From Glaciecola sp947496235 (GTDB lineage: Bacteria > Pseudomonadota > Gammaproteobacteria > Enterobacterales > Alteromonadaceae): DNA of 64,000 nucleotides. How positions within the stretch are numbered: the stretch's first letter is position 1; each line of letters opens with the position of its first letter. The notes under the pieces are model-generated. The model was not told the DNA's origin. It saw only the letters and a list, made by a program, of their open reading frames with translations, and made no database searches. This document shows positions 26,758 to 35,608 of the stretch, one piece after another. A program made the position numbers and the translations under genes. Location: contig NZ_JBLWFH010000014.1 in NCBI RefSeq assembly GCF_050306235.1, forward strand, positions 1 through 64,000, given 5' to 3'.

Positions 26758-26945
26758 TCATCGTCTCGCTTAGCAATAATGTTTACACCAAACCCAGTAT
26801 CCTCAATAAACACCTCTATGGGCGAACAACATATTTGGCAATCCACGATTTGATGTTGATTTATATCGTTAATTTCATCGATCTCTATGTCATTTGACGT
26901 CATGCAATAGGGACACTCAAATGTTTCAGCTCTGCTTAAGCTCAT
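26754..26945 (-). CDS. CPXCG motif-containing cysteine-rich protein
   Basis: A 63-residue protein with two Cys pairs, CPYC near the N-terminus and CQICC in the middle, probably binding one zinc. It matches the small CPXCG family of proteobacteria, whose function is unknown. It overlaps the flavin reductase gene by 4 bp and is the first gene of that operon. Confidence 0.85.
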   Translation of the reverse strand: MSLSRAETFECPYCMTSNDIEIDEINDINQHQIVDCQICCSPIEVFIEDTGFGVNIIAKRDDE

Positions 26946-27095
26946 GAATAAAACATCACTTTAGGGTTAGTTTAAAATGACTAATACGCCTAAGTTAGCT
27001 AGCCGGATTCATTCTTTTAAATGCTCGAAATTGTCTTTTTTGTAATCTAACGAGTACGAATTGAGCATCATTTCAATTAAATAACCATTGACAAT

Positions 27096-27115
27096 CACTG
27101 TATATTAAACCAGTA
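27096..27115 (+). promoter_or_regulatory. LexA (SOS) box upstream of the nuclease gene
   Basis: CACTGTATATTAAACCAGTA matches 15 of 20 positions of the E. coli SOS consensus, with both half-sites CTG (27098-27100) and CAG (27111-27113) at the required 10-bp spacing. It lies 35 bp before the start of the FAN1-like/exonuclease gene, so it predicts DNA-damage induction through LexA. Confidence 0.72.
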
Positions 27116-27150
27116 TCTATTCCCCTTTTGAGCAACGTTATTTTTAGTCA

Positions 27151-29310
27151 ATGCGTGATTTACCTACTTTTTATTATCATGATCACTTCGTTGAATTCCT
27201 GAAATTTATACGGAATACCTGCACGCATTTGCTACACCCTGAGCATCTCAAATTTCTAAAAGAATTTGATGAAGCAACTAAAGATCAACAATGCCTGTTC
27301 ATACGATGCGTTAATCGCAAGCTTCCGGTAATTAATAGCAAGAGTTTAATTTTTGTCGAACTTGGCGACATTCAACAGCTACTATCAGATTTGAAACAAA
27401 AGGGTTGGTTAAGCGAGGTAACTGAAAAAGATAAAGGCCGTTTTATAAACGCGCTTACTAAGGACGGTCTTTACGACCTGGCAAATTCGCCCTTAATTGA
27501 ACTAACCACATCTGTTAAAAAAAGCTACCCCAGACAGCTCTTGGTAGAAGCCTGCCATGCAATCTCGGGGCGAGATATTTGCGCCACAGATATTGCCAAA
27601 GAGTATGTTGTGCGCGCGAAGGACGACATCATCGATTACTTTTTGTTTCTGTATTTTGGAAACTGTCGAGACCGCTTAAACCAATTCAGTATGCGAGATT
27701 TAGGGATAATGCGCACCAGAGAAGAAATCGCTCAGGTACAAAGTCGCTTTGAATGCAAACACCAAGCTCTGAGCGTTTTTCAGTTAAAACATTTACGTAG
27801 AGAACTTAAAACCCTGCCCCTGCAAACGGCCAACGAAATCTTAGCCTTGTATCACAGCTTACCGGAAGCCGTGGGCGAACAAGCTGAACTGGAAAAAAAT
27901 AAAATCGCTTTTTTGTTGGCAAATAGGCTAATTGAACATGATGTCTTATTGGCATTGCCTTTGTTAAAACAAATTCAACATCAAGACGCCCAAGAGAAGT
28001 GGTGTAGAGAAGCATTTAAACAGGGAATGAAAGAACAGGTAGAAGCACAGTTGTTGAGCATTATTGACAACCCAATAAGTGATCATCTGGCATTTTTTGC
28101 AGAAGACTTTTTAGCCAGAAAGTATCAACAAAAACGCACCAGTTTGATGACCGATATGTTGCGTCAAGGAAACCGACACCTTGTAATAGACGAAATTTAT
28201 AAAGGCTCGGTAGAAAAAGGCGTTATCACCCACTATCAAAATCAAGGACTGCTCGCTTTTAGAACAGAAAACAATTTATGGCGAGCTCTGTTTTGTTTAA
28301 TTTTGTGGGAAGAGATTTTCGACACGCCTGGCATGGGACTGGCAACGGAATTTGACTATATGCCAGAAAGCTTAAAACAAAATAAGCTGTATGAATCAGC
28401 TGGTACGCAAATCGAAAACACACTAGTACATTTAACATCTGGCGAAGCTTGGATAAATGCTGTTGTACGTTCGTTAGCAAAACATGCACACAAGCCTCAA
28501 AGTTTATATTCAGCCACACCTACCCTTATAGAAGAATTAAAATATTTAACTCAGCTTTCTGATCCTTTAGGTTTGCAGGGTATTTTGCTCCGTATGGCAA
28601 AGGATTGGCATGGCACCAAAGATGGTTTTCCAGATATTACTGTGGTCGAAAACAATCAAATTAGATTTGAAGAAATAAAAGGCGAAGGAGATGCCTTAAG
28701 ACGAAATCAACTATTGCGTATTCAACAATTGCGCGAATTGGGGTTTGAGGTACAAATCACCACCGCAGAATTTGCCATAGATCCCATGCAACCCTATGTT
28801 GTAGTCGATATTGAGACTACTGGAGGCCGTGCCAATCAACATAAAATCACCGAAATTGGTATGGTTAAAATAATTAATGGTGAAGTCGTTGATCAGTGGC
28901 AAAGCCTGATAAATCCGCAACGAAAAATATCCAAATTTATTACCCAATTAACCGGTATAGATGATGAAATGGTGTCTGAGGCACCGGTTTTTGAAGAAGT
29001 CGCAGATCAAATTGAAAACTTCACTAAAAACAGTATTTTTGTTGCTCATAACGTTAATTTTGACTACGGTTTCATACGCGAAGAATTCAATAGAATCGAG
29101 CGTATCTGGCGCAGACCCAAACTTTGTACCGTGCAACAAATGCGCAAATATTTTAAAGGCCTTGAGTCCTATTCTTTAGCCAATTTAACCAAGCATTTCG
29201 ACATTTCTATGCAGCGCCACCACAGAGCCATGTCAGACGCCATGGCAGCCAGTGAATTGTTGAATCTAGTGAATGAAAAGCGTCTGCAACTGCAAAATCA
29301 AGCACATTAG
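27151..29310 (+). CDS. FAN1-like VRR-NUC nuclease fused to a DEDDh 3'-5' exonuclease
   Basis: A 719-residue DNA repair enzyme made of two nucleases. Residues 1-540 resemble bacterial FAN1: a helical N-terminal part, then a VRR-NUC PD-(D/E)XK domain with FPD (Asp495), EEIKGEGD (Glu508, Lys510) and RRNQ. FAN1 cuts 5' flaps and unhooks interstrand crosslinks. After a linker of about 10 residues, residues 549-710 are a complete DnaQ-type exonuclease: VDIETTGG (Asp553, Glu555), AHNVNFDYGF (Asp638) and HRAMSDA (His691, Asp696). All DEDDh residues are present. A LexA box lies upstream. The ribosome binding site is weak. The stop overlaps that of the convergent binding-protein gene. Known bacterial FAN1 proteins normally end after VRR-NUC, so this is a fusion. 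Confidence 0.88.
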   Translation: MRDLPTFYYHDHFVEFLKFIRNTCTHLLHPEHLKFLKEFDEATKDQQCLFIRCVNRKLPVINSKSLIFVELGDIQQLLSDLKQKGWLSEVTEKDKGRFINALTKDGLYDLANSPLIELTTSVKKSYPRQLLVEACHAISGRDICATDIAKEYVVRAKDDIIDYFLFLYFGNCRDRLNQFSMRDLGIMRTREEIAQVQSRFECKHQALSVFQLKHLRRELKTLPLQTANEILALYHSLPEAVGEQAELEKNKIAFLLANRLIEHDVLLALPLLKQIQHQDAQEKWCREAFKQGMKEQVEAQLLSIIDNPISDHLAFFAEDFLARKYQQKRTSLMTDMLRQGNRHLVIDEIYKGSVEKGVITHYQNQGLLAFRTENNLWRALFCLILWEEIFDTPGMGLATEFDYMPESLKQNKLYESAGTQIENTLVHLTSGEAWINAVVRSLAKHAHKPQSLYSATPTLIEELKYLTQLSDPLGLQGILLRMAKDWHGTKDGFPDITVVENNQIRFEEIKGEGDALRRNQLLRIQQLRELGFEVQITTAEFAIDPMQPYVVVDIETTGGRANQHKITEIGMVKIINGEVVDQWQSLINPQRKISKFITQLTGIDDEMVSEAPVFEEVADQIENFTKNSIFVAHNVNFDYGFIREEFNRIERIWRRPKLCTVQQMRKYFKGLESYSLANLTKHFDISMQRHHRAMSDAMAASELLNLVNEKRLQLQNQAH

Positions 29311-30149
29311 TTCTCTACCATGCATTGTTCCCAAAGCTGGGAATCCACATTGGCTGGTATCTGGGATTTAGGCTGTTGAAAAAAAGACTTTCTAATCTTC
29401 TCAAGTTGATTTGCTTGTCTGAGATTACTTAAGGCTAGTTGCATTTTTTGTCGCTGAAAATCAGGTACTGCTAAATTTAGAGCTAAATAATTTGATGCAA
29501 TTTTCGATTGCGGCAACATAAAAACGGGAGCTATGTCATGCATGCTTAAATTCGCGGAACCAACATAAGCTTTGATGCTAGTGGCAGAATTTATTAACAA
29601 GTCAGTTCGACCTGATAAAAACGGATCCAAGACTCCAATTTTGCTGGTGACTAAAAGCATATTTTGACCAGCCACAAAGCCTAGCTCAGTTAAAATCGCC
29701 GAATAAGCATTGTCCTTAGAAACTGCTAACTTATAGTTGGCCAGATCATTCGCTTTATTGACAACAATGTCGTATCGTCGCGCTAGCTTATAAAAACAGT
29801 TTTGTCCCGATACTAAGGGACCAATCCAATTAAAACTTGATTCGCGCTCGGGTAATCGCGCAACAGACACTAAACCCGCTGAAGTATTTTGCTCAGCCAT
29901 TCGATAAGCGCGCTTCCAAGGCAGTTGAACAAATTGGCAATCAATACCCACCTGCTCACAAATCTCTCGAACGATTGCGACATTGATACCGGTAATTGTT
30001 CCCTGTCGTTGAAAGTTATAAGGCGGAAAGTGTTCGGTATAAATAGTGAGGTCTACAAAGTTTTGTTGTTGTAAATCAGCTTCGTTCGCACTTCCCACGC
30101 CATAGCAAGTCAACAAGATTACAAACGAGATCGAGTTGAATATTCTCAA
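29307..30149 (-). CDS. Family 3 periplasmic solute-binding protein, orphan
   Basis: A 280-residue exported protein with signal peptide (1-21) and the SBP_bac_3 pattern: LTIYTEHFPPYNFQRQGTI, then GINVAIVREICEQVGID and QLPWKRAYRMAEQ, which are typical of amino-acid-type binding proteins in Alteromonadales and Shewanella. No permease or ATPase gene is adjacent, so it may serve a sensor or an unlinked transporter. The 3' end overlaps the end of the convergent nuclease gene by 4 bp. Confidence 0.83.
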   Translation of the reverse strand: MRIFNSISFVILLTCYGVGSANEADLQQQNFVDLTIYTEHFPPYNFQRQGTITGINVAIVREICEQVGIDCQFVQLPWKRAYRMAEQNTSAGLVSVARLPERESSFNWIGPLVSGQNCFYKLARRYDIVVNKANDLANYKLAVSKDNAYSAILTELGFVAGQNMLLVTSKIGVLDPFLSGRTDLLINSATSIKAYVGSANLSMHDIAPVFMLPQSKIASNYLALNLAVPDFQRQKMQLALSNLRQANQLEKIRKSFFQQPKSQIPANVDSQLWEQCMVEN

Positions 30150-30260
30150 TAATAGACCCTTTTGTTACTTTTGGTTCCATGTGATCCTTTACAAATCACA
30201 CGCTCTATTAAGACTAGACGGGAATATTGAAAAAGAAAGTATAGATGTGTATTTAGACGT

Positions 30261-30536
30261 ATGACGAGCTATATCCAAGATTTACAACCTTCTGATGTTT
30301 CGAGAATAATTGAAATGGCATGGGAAGATAGAACGCCTTTTGAAGCCATTGAAAAACTTTATGGCTTGAGTGAATCAGAGGTAATTACTCTAATGCGGAC
30401 CAATATTAATCGTAAAACATTTGAAAACTGGCGTGCACGTGTTTCCGGCCGAAAAACCAAACACAAAAAGTTAAGGCACCCTGATGTAGAGCGAGGATAT
30501 TGTAAAACTCAATATAAGCCAGTGCGTAAACGTTAG
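30261..30536 (+). CDS. TIGR03643/DUF2805 family protein
   Basis: A 91-residue basic protein matching the TIGR03643 (DUF2805) family: IIEMAWEDRTPFEAIEKLYG, LSESEVITLMR, FENWRARVSGRKTKH and KLRHPD. The central part looks like a helix-turn-helix, and the C-terminus is rich in Lys/Arg, so nucleic-acid binding is possible. No function is known. It is monocistronic and divergent from the binding-protein gene. Confidence 0.85.
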   Translation: MTSYIQDLQPSDVSRIIEMAWEDRTPFEAIEKLYGLSESEVITLMRTNINRKTFENWRARVSGRKTKHKKLRHPDVERGYCKTQYKPVRKR

Positions 30537-30617
30537 AAGCCTTCGAGCCTAAGACCAAATAGCTTGGTATCAATTAAAAGCTTAATTTGAAAAACCCTAT
30601 AGTTCTGGTTTTGAATG

Positions 30618-31304
30618 TTATTGAGATTCGATCTTATCGATGTAGGCCCGCCGAAACTGCGGTGTCATGTCAAAATACCAAGTGTAGTAACGTTGATTTT
30701 CTGGATTTTGTACCCGCACTTTTTGCACTGGTAATTGGTCTTTATATATCAGTTCTTGATCAACCCCTACCATTTGGTGGAGTTGTATAAACGCAATCAA
30801 ATCACTACTGCTATTGATATAGAACGCGGTTTCAGGCGTTTGCCCATTGCCAGATCGCCATGTGCTTTCGATAAAATTATCTAACACCCAATTATGAAAA
30901 CGTGCAGTTTCAGAATCTCCTGCTTCTTCTGAACAAATCGCCATGCCATAGTGGGCAGTGAAAGAAGTATAGTTTTGTTCGAGCAGTTGACGATTCTCAC
31001 GAATACACATGATCCATTGTTTCTTTTGCATCAGAGTTTTCGAGGCTTCTTTTACCTTCTGTTCAAGGTCACTGCGAGGGGCGTAATAAGAGGTTAGCGG
31101 AAATAGTTTTAATAAGCGATCAAAGTCTTGTGCTGTTGCGTCTTGTGTTAATAATTTGCCGACCAGTTGACGATAGTCAGCGTTACTTTTTTCATAATTT
31201 AGGACTTGCTTTTTCTTTTCTTGAGGAGATTCCGTTGATGTTGCGCCGCAGCCGCTTAGCCATAAACTGGTGAGTAAGAGTAAACAATAAAGAAGCGTTT
31301 TCAT
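30618..31304 (-). CDS. DUF4919-like lipoprotein
   Basis: A 228-residue predicted lipoprotein: signal peptide with lipobox LSGC, then a helical, TPR-like domain. The segment GNGQTPETAFYINSSSDLIAF resembles DUF4919 proteins, whose function is unknown. The ATG at 31304 is chosen because the signal peptide begins there; the frame is open to 31337. There is no strong ribosome binding site. It converges on the TIGR03643 gene. Confidence 0.75.
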   Translation of the reverse strand: MKTLLYCLLLLTSLWLSGCGATSTESPQEKKKQVLNYEKSNADYRQLVGKLLTQDATAQDFDRLLKLFPLTSYYAPRSDLEQKVKEASKTLMQKKQWIMCIRENRQLLEQNYTSFTAHYGMAICSEEAGDSETARFHNWVLDNFIESTWRSGNGQTPETAFYINSSSDLIAFIQLHQMVGVDQELIYKDQLPVQKVRVQNPENQRYYTWYFDMTPQFRRAYIDKIESQ

Positions 31305-31464
31305 TTGCAAAAAGTAGTTGCCGAAGTTAATGACCATCAGAAAGGTTTTACTATATCACTTTGAAAGGATTTTTGATCCCGCTTTTCCTATTTGCTGACT
31401 ATTCTTGTAAAAGCGAGATCAATTATTGATTTGCAATTTTTAAACAAGCTTACACTAAATAAAA

Positions 31465-31890
31465 TTATTTTATTGTTAGGCTTATATCGCAGTTGAGTAA
31501 CTTAGAAATTGGGCAATTCTGTTTTGCGGATTCAGCGATTTGATTAAACTCATCATCACTTATGCCACTAACGGATGCTGACAATTCCAGTGCAGACGAT
31601 GCAACCTTGAATCCATCGCCATCTTTTTCCAATGTAACAGTAGCTTTGGTATTTAACTCTCCCTCTTCGAATCCATTTTCTGCCAATGCAAATGACAAAG
31701 CCATCGTAAAACAAGATGCATGAGCAGCAGCAATTTGCTCTTCAGGATTAGTGCCTTTTTCATCTTCAAATCGCGTGTTAAACCCATAAGGTTGATTATC
31801 GAAAGCGCCTGATTGTGTGCTCACATACCCTTTTCCCGGCTTACCTAGACCTACATATTTAGCTGTCGCATAATTTTTCATGCTCATCAT
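31465..31890 (-). CDS. osmC: OsmC family peroxidase-like protein
   Basis: A 141-residue cytoplasmic protein of the OsmC group, thiol peroxidases that reduce organic hydroperoxides. The two reactive cysteines are present in the usual places: AAAHASCFTMALSF and KQNCPISKLL. The N-terminal part (GFNTRFEDEKGTNPEEQI) is typical of OsmC rather than Ohr. An AAGGA site precedes a pair of ATG codons. It has no operon partners. Confidence 0.88.
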   Translation of the reverse strand: MMSMKNYATAKYVGLGKPGKGYVSTQSGAFDNQPYGFNTRFEDEKGTNPEEQIAAAHASCFTMALSFALAENGFEEGELNTKATVTLEKDGDGFKVASSALELSASVSGISDDEFNQIAESAKQNCPISKLLNCDISLTIK

Positions 31891-32031
31891 TTTTTCCTTT
31901 ACAAATTATATGTACTAATTGCTATGCCATTGAAATTAAAAAGATCAGTTTTCATTCTGTAGGCTTGTACAACGTCATGAATAGGTTTACATTTTTACCT
32001 GATTAAACTCTTATGGTTTGCCCCCAATACT

Positions 32032-32457
32032 TTATTCAATTTCTATCAATCTTACATCTACTATCATAACGGCGTTAGGCCCTATCTTACCGCCGTTACC
32101 TTTTTTACCCCAAGCTAAATCCGGTGGGATTACAAATTCATATCGAGCACCTACTGGCATAATTTGAAAAGCCAGTTGCAACCCTTCGATAGCCTCTCTG
32201 ACGAAAAATGATTCTGGTGGGCCTTTTTTGTAAGTATCATCAATGACGCTACCATCCGCCAACAAAATTCGTTGATGGACTTTTATGCAATCTTGCATAC
32301 TTGGGCAAATACCGTCTGCATCTTCAATAATACGAAACATAAGCCCAGACTCTAGCACTTGCACACCATCTTTTTGAGGATAGCGCTGTAAAAATGCTTC
32401 GGTCAGGTTTCGGTTTTTTCCTGCTGAGCCTTTTGCTAGTTTCTTCTGTTTTGCCAT
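32032..32457 (-). CDS. FKBP-type peptidyl-prolyl isomerase, cytoplasmic
   Basis: A 141-residue prolyl isomerase. It has no signal peptide, a basic N-terminus with AFLQRYPQKDGVQVLESGLMF, and a C-terminal FKBP domain: VHQRILLADGSVIDDTY, GLQLAFQIMPVGARYEFVIPPDLAWG and PNAVMIVDVRLIEI. The aromatic pocket residues are largely conserved. Monocistronic; a weak ribosome binding site. Confidence 0.9.
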   Translation of the reverse strand: MAKQKKLAKGSAGKNRNLTEAFLQRYPQKDGVQVLESGLMFRIIEDADGICPSMQDCIKVHQRILLADGSVIDDTYKKGPPESFFVREAIEGLQLAFQIMPVGARYEFVIPPDLAWGKKGNGGKIGPNAVMIVDVRLIEIE

Positions 32458-32575
32458 TGTAATAACTGATAGTGAATACTTGAAATAGGGGCGGAAAAAT
32501 AGCAGTTAGCCTCGCATAAATCAAACATAATGGAGGCCACCGCTACACATTGGATACGCGTTTAAGGCTGATAGA

Positions 32576-33025
32576 CTAGTACATTTTATAGGGTAAGAAC
32601 TTTCCAGACATGACCACATGAACCCGATCCCCTTTAGGATCTTCTTCCCGTTGTAAATCCATGGAAAAATCAATTGCACTCATGATGCCGTCACCAAACT
32701 CTTCGTGAATAAGTTCTTTTAACGTAGTGCCATATACGTTGACTAATTCATACCAACGATAGATCAAAGGGTCTGTAGGTACTTCAGTGGGTAAAGAGCC
32801 TTTATATGGCGCTATTTGCAACCAAGCCACAGCCTCATCGGTTAATCCTAACAAATCACCTACTTTCTCAGATTGTTCTTTGGTCAATGCCATTTGGCCT
32901 AAACATGCGGCCGTACTCCACTCTTTAGACTGTCCAACCACTTCGGCTATTTCTGCCCATTTGATGCCCTTGGTAATCTTTGCCGCTTGAATCATGGCGG
33001 TAACTTCTTTGCGATCTGTAATCAT
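32576..33025 (-). CDS. cynS: Cyanate hydratase (cyanase)
   Basis: A 149-residue cytoplasmic enzyme that decomposes cyanate with bicarbonate to ammonia and carbon dioxide. Length and sequence are typical: an N-terminal helical domain (KGIKWAEIAEVVGQSKEW) and the C-terminal catalytic part with Arg90 and Glu93 (IYRWYELVN) and Ser116 (GIMSAIDF), corresponding to the Arg-Glu-Ser triad of the E. coli enzyme. There are no cynT (carbonic anhydrase) or cynX neighbours and no adjacent cynR. A strong intrinsic terminator lies 43 bp upstream of the start on the same strand. Confidence 0.95.
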   Translation of the reverse strand: MITDRKEVTAMIQAAKITKGIKWAEIAEVVGQSKEWSTAACLGQMALTKEQSEKVGDLLGLTDEAVAWLQIAPYKGSLPTEVPTDPLIYRWYELVNVYGTTLKELIHEEFGDGIMSAIDFSMDLQREEDPKGDRVHVVMSGKFLPYKMY

Positions 33026-33061
33026 AGTTAAGGTTCCATATAAAAAGGTGAATAAAAATTA

Positions 33062-33121
33062 CAGGCAAAAAAAAAGGCCATGCGAATTCATTAAATGAAT
33101 TTGCATAGGCCTCGATGCCTG
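33062..33121 (-). terminator. Strong intrinsic terminator upstream of cynS
   Basis: On the minus strand, AGGCC...GGCCT arms with the inner ATGCAAATTCAT/ATGAATTCGCAT pairing (one mismatch) make a stem of about 17 bp, followed by nine T. An outer CAGGCA/TGCCTG pair encloses the structure and the T-run. It could end the transcript of the deleted aldo/keto reductase gene 200 bp upstream or act as a leader terminator for cynS. Confidence 0.8.
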
Positions 33122-33319
33122 AAAGCGCTATTGCGCTCAGCTAACATATTGTGATCACAGAATATGAAGCATTTACCATGCCCAACGAAACATTAACTTA
33201 TATTTCAATTGGTTAGACATGCAAAGATTGCTCTATTTAACTCGATCGAACCAAGTTGGTTCATTTCATATTCAATCAAGCACCGTTATTGATCAGATAA
33301 TCAAAAAACTAAGGTCGCC

Positions 33320-33949
33320 TTAATTTTGCTTATTCTTGTCCGTAAATACTGGCATATCTCGGTCATCCCCATAATCCTCGACTTTTTCCATCTGCGACAA
33401 GGTGTTCATGTCTTCTTCGGAGATCTCAAAATCTAACTCAGCATTACTTTTCATATGATCAGGGTTAGTGGATTTTGGTAAAGGTAATAGCCCGAGTTGA
33501 AGGTCATACTTAATACATAACTGTGGCACAGAGACATCATACTTGTCTGCAATAGCTTTCACTTTATCTTGTTTTATCACAGCGCCGTGGCCAACAGGAG
33601 AGTAGGCTTCGACCAAAATACCTTTTGACTGCACATACTCAATTAAATTTTTAGGTACATTACTAATGTGCGCTAAAACTTGATTTACCATAGGCTTGAT
33701 ATTGCCATAATCGATAATGTTTTCTAGATCTTTTTGTTTAAAGTTTGACACACCAATAGCACGAACTTTTCCAGATTGGTAGGCATCTTCTAATGCTTTC
33801 CAAGCTTGCAGATTACCTGCAAAATAATGTTCATCACCTCCAAAATCAGCCCAAGGTTGAGGACTGTGAATAATCATCATATCTAGGTATTCAAGACCCA
33901 TTTTTGGAACTTTCAGTTGATTGTGTAGTGTATAATACTCATTAATCAT
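33320..33949 (-). pseudogene. Aldo/keto reductase with in-frame internal deletion
   Basis: A 209-residue product against the usual 270-280. The first 15 residues (MINEYYTLHNQLKVPK) match the normal start of bacterial aldo/keto reductases, but the sequence jumps directly to GLEYLDMMIIHSPQPW, which normally lies some 85-90 residues later. The missing piece holds the first barrel strands and the catalytic Asp, Tyr and Lys; only the active-site His (IIHSP) remains. From there to the C-terminus (VSNFKQKDL, AYSPVGHG, PLPKS) everything is normal. A strong AAAGGAG site precedes the ATG at 33949, so the gene may still be translated. An inactive protein is expected. Confidence 0.72.
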
Positions 33950-33959
33950 GCTTTCTCTC

Positions 33960-34025
33960 CTTTCGCAGTTTGCAAATTTAGGATGCGTATTCACATCCTC
34001 TGTATGCTAGTTTGTTCTGCGAAAG
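33960..34025. repeat. Nested inverted repeats upstream of the deleted reductase
   Basis: CTTTCGCAG (33960-33968) pairs with CTGCGAAAG (34017-34025). Inside it, AGGATG (33980-33985) pairs with CATCCT (33994-33999). The outer arm touches the ribosome binding site of the reductase gene, so the structure could mask it in mRNA. Confidence 0.4.
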
Positions 34026-34114
34026 AAGCGTTATGGATTTGAAGGATACTTTGAGATCTTTGCCTAAAACTATGAAACTAGCATAAAGGCCTGAATCTAT
34101 AGTTACTCTTATGC

Positions 34115-35392
34115 CTACTTGACAGTTTTACCATAGACTGCATCTCTAAAATTTTTATGCAAGCGAATTGGATCATAAGGTAGCAGTTGGACAAATAGCA
34201 CAGCGACCAATTCATTTTTCGGATCGACCCAAAACAAGGTGCTGGCCATGCCATCCCAGAAGAACTCGCCAACTTCACCATAGTTTTCTTGTGCATCCAC
34301 CGGCTCTCTGAGACGCACGGCAAAATCGACGCCAAATCCCACTTGGCCTTTTGAAGGTAGCCAACTACGCTCAGTCACAGCCGGATCTAAATGGTTTGAT
34401 GCCATGGCTCGCACTGTTTCCGCTTTAAGCAATCTCGCGCCCTCTAATTCACCTTGATTAACTAGCATTCTTGCAAAGCGCGCATAATCGTCGATAGTCG
34501 AAGTTAGTCCCCAGCCCCCTGGCGTTAAATTAACGTCTGAGACATTAATGGCTCCTTCTGTTTCAGGAATTTGAGTTAAAATGCCCTGTTCAGACAAGTT
34601 ATATAATGGCGAAAATCTTGTCATGTTAGCATCGGCAACCTTGTAGCCTATGGTGTTCATATTTAGCGGATCGAATATATTTGCTTGGATATAATCATCA
34701 AAATTTTGGCCAGACAAAACCTCCACAAGACGAGCTTGTACATCCACAGAAACCCCATAGCTCCATTGCTCACCCGGATGAAATGCCAGAGGTATGCTTG
34801 CAATTTTTTGTACGGTTTGCGTTAGGGTGTTGGAAACCGCATACGCGTTAGCAGCTTTAACCATATCCCCGGTACAAGAATCATTTGGTCCCGAAAAACC
34901 CGCTGTGTGCCTGGTTATATCGCGAACAGTAATTGCTCGTTTAGGGGGGGCTAGTTGCATTTCACCATCAGCATTTACCCCTGTACATACTTGTTGATTA
35001 GCGAACTCTGGCAAATACCAAGCTAAGGGATCATCCATTTTAAATTTGCCTTGCTCATACAATTGCATAAGCGCAACCCCGGTTACAGGTTTTGTCATCG
35101 AATAAATACGCACAATGGTGTCTCGATTCATTGGCGTTTGTTGCTCCAAATTTGCAAAGCCAAAAGCGTTAAAATAAACCTCTTTGCCTTTCTCAAATAC
35201 TATAGCCGAGACGCCAGCCACCTGACCTGACTCTACATAGCCTTTGAGGGTTGTATTCATGAGTTCAACCGATGTTTGATTGACTATTTGATTTTTCATT
35301 GCTGGCTCTGATTTTCCTGAAGTGGCACTACAAGCATAAAGCAAGGATGATAATAAAACACAACTAATAAAGTACTTTGAAGGCAAAGACAT
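34115..35392 (-). CDS. Serine hydrolase, class C beta-lactamase family, lipoprotein
   Basis: A 425-residue protein with a lipobox (LYAC, Cys21) and a beta-lactamase/transpeptidase-like fold. The nucleophile motif SMTK appears in IYSMTKPVTG, and the second motif region in WSYGVSVDV. The family includes esterases, D-aminopeptidases and class C-like enzymes, and most marine members are esterases or unknown, so a resistance role should not be assumed. It is monocistronic and divergent from the Fur-box TonB receptor gene. Confidence 0.88.
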   Translation of the reverse strand: MSLPSKYFISCVLLSSLLYACSATSGKSEPAMKNQIVNQTSVELMNTTLKGYVESGQVAGVSAIVFEKGKEVYFNAFGFANLEQQTPMNRDTIVRIYSMTKPVTGVALMQLYEQGKFKMDDPLAWYLPEFANQQVCTGVNADGEMQLAPPKRAITVRDITRHTAGFSGPNDSCTGDMVKAANAYAVSNTLTQTVQKIASIPLAFHPGEQWSYGVSVDVQARLVEVLSGQNFDDYIQANIFDPLNMNTIGYKVADANMTRFSPLYNLSEQGILTQIPETEGAINVSDVNLTPGGWGLTSTIDDYARFARMLVNQGELEGARLLKAETVRAMASNHLDPAVTERSWLPSKGQVGFGVDFAVRLREPVDAQENYGEVGEFFWDGMASTLFWVDPKNELVAVLFVQLLPYDPIRLHKNFRDAVYGKTVK

Positions 35393-35569
35393 AAGGTTAC
35401 TCGAATAAATAGGGTTACTAAGGGTGCAATACTAAACTAATCACAAGCAAAATGTTAAACAAAAGTTAACTTTGTAAATACAAGTGAAACAAGGTAGTAG
35501 AAAAGCCGAAAATCGCCAGTACTTTCTTGCAAGAATTTTGAAATTGCGTAGAATCTCATAATATATTTT

Positions 35570-35588
35570 GTAAATGATACTTATTCTC
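35570..35588 (+). promoter_or_regulatory. Fur box upstream of the TonB receptor
   Basis: GTAAATGATACTTATTCTC matches 14 of 19 positions of the Fur consensus and lies 20 bp before the receptor start, as expected for iron repression of a siderophore uptake gene. Confidence 0.7.
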
Positions 35589-35608
35589 ATTTTTATTACG
35601 GAGCTTAA

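Noticed and set aside
33118..33137. TGAAAGCGCT sequence near cynS as a second LacI-type operator
   Set aside because: Only one half resembles the cellulase-site dyad, and it lies between a terminator and a pseudogene, not at a clear promoter.
33320..33994. Frameshift explanation for the short aldo/keto reductase
   Set aside because: The N-terminal motif and downstream barrel are in the same frame with no room between them for the missing 85-90 residues, so it is a deletion and not a frameshift.
34115..35392. Antibiotic-resistance beta-lactamase
   Set aside because: SxxK serine hydrolase lipoprotein of the esterase/unknown group; no ampC-like context, so resistance is not supported.
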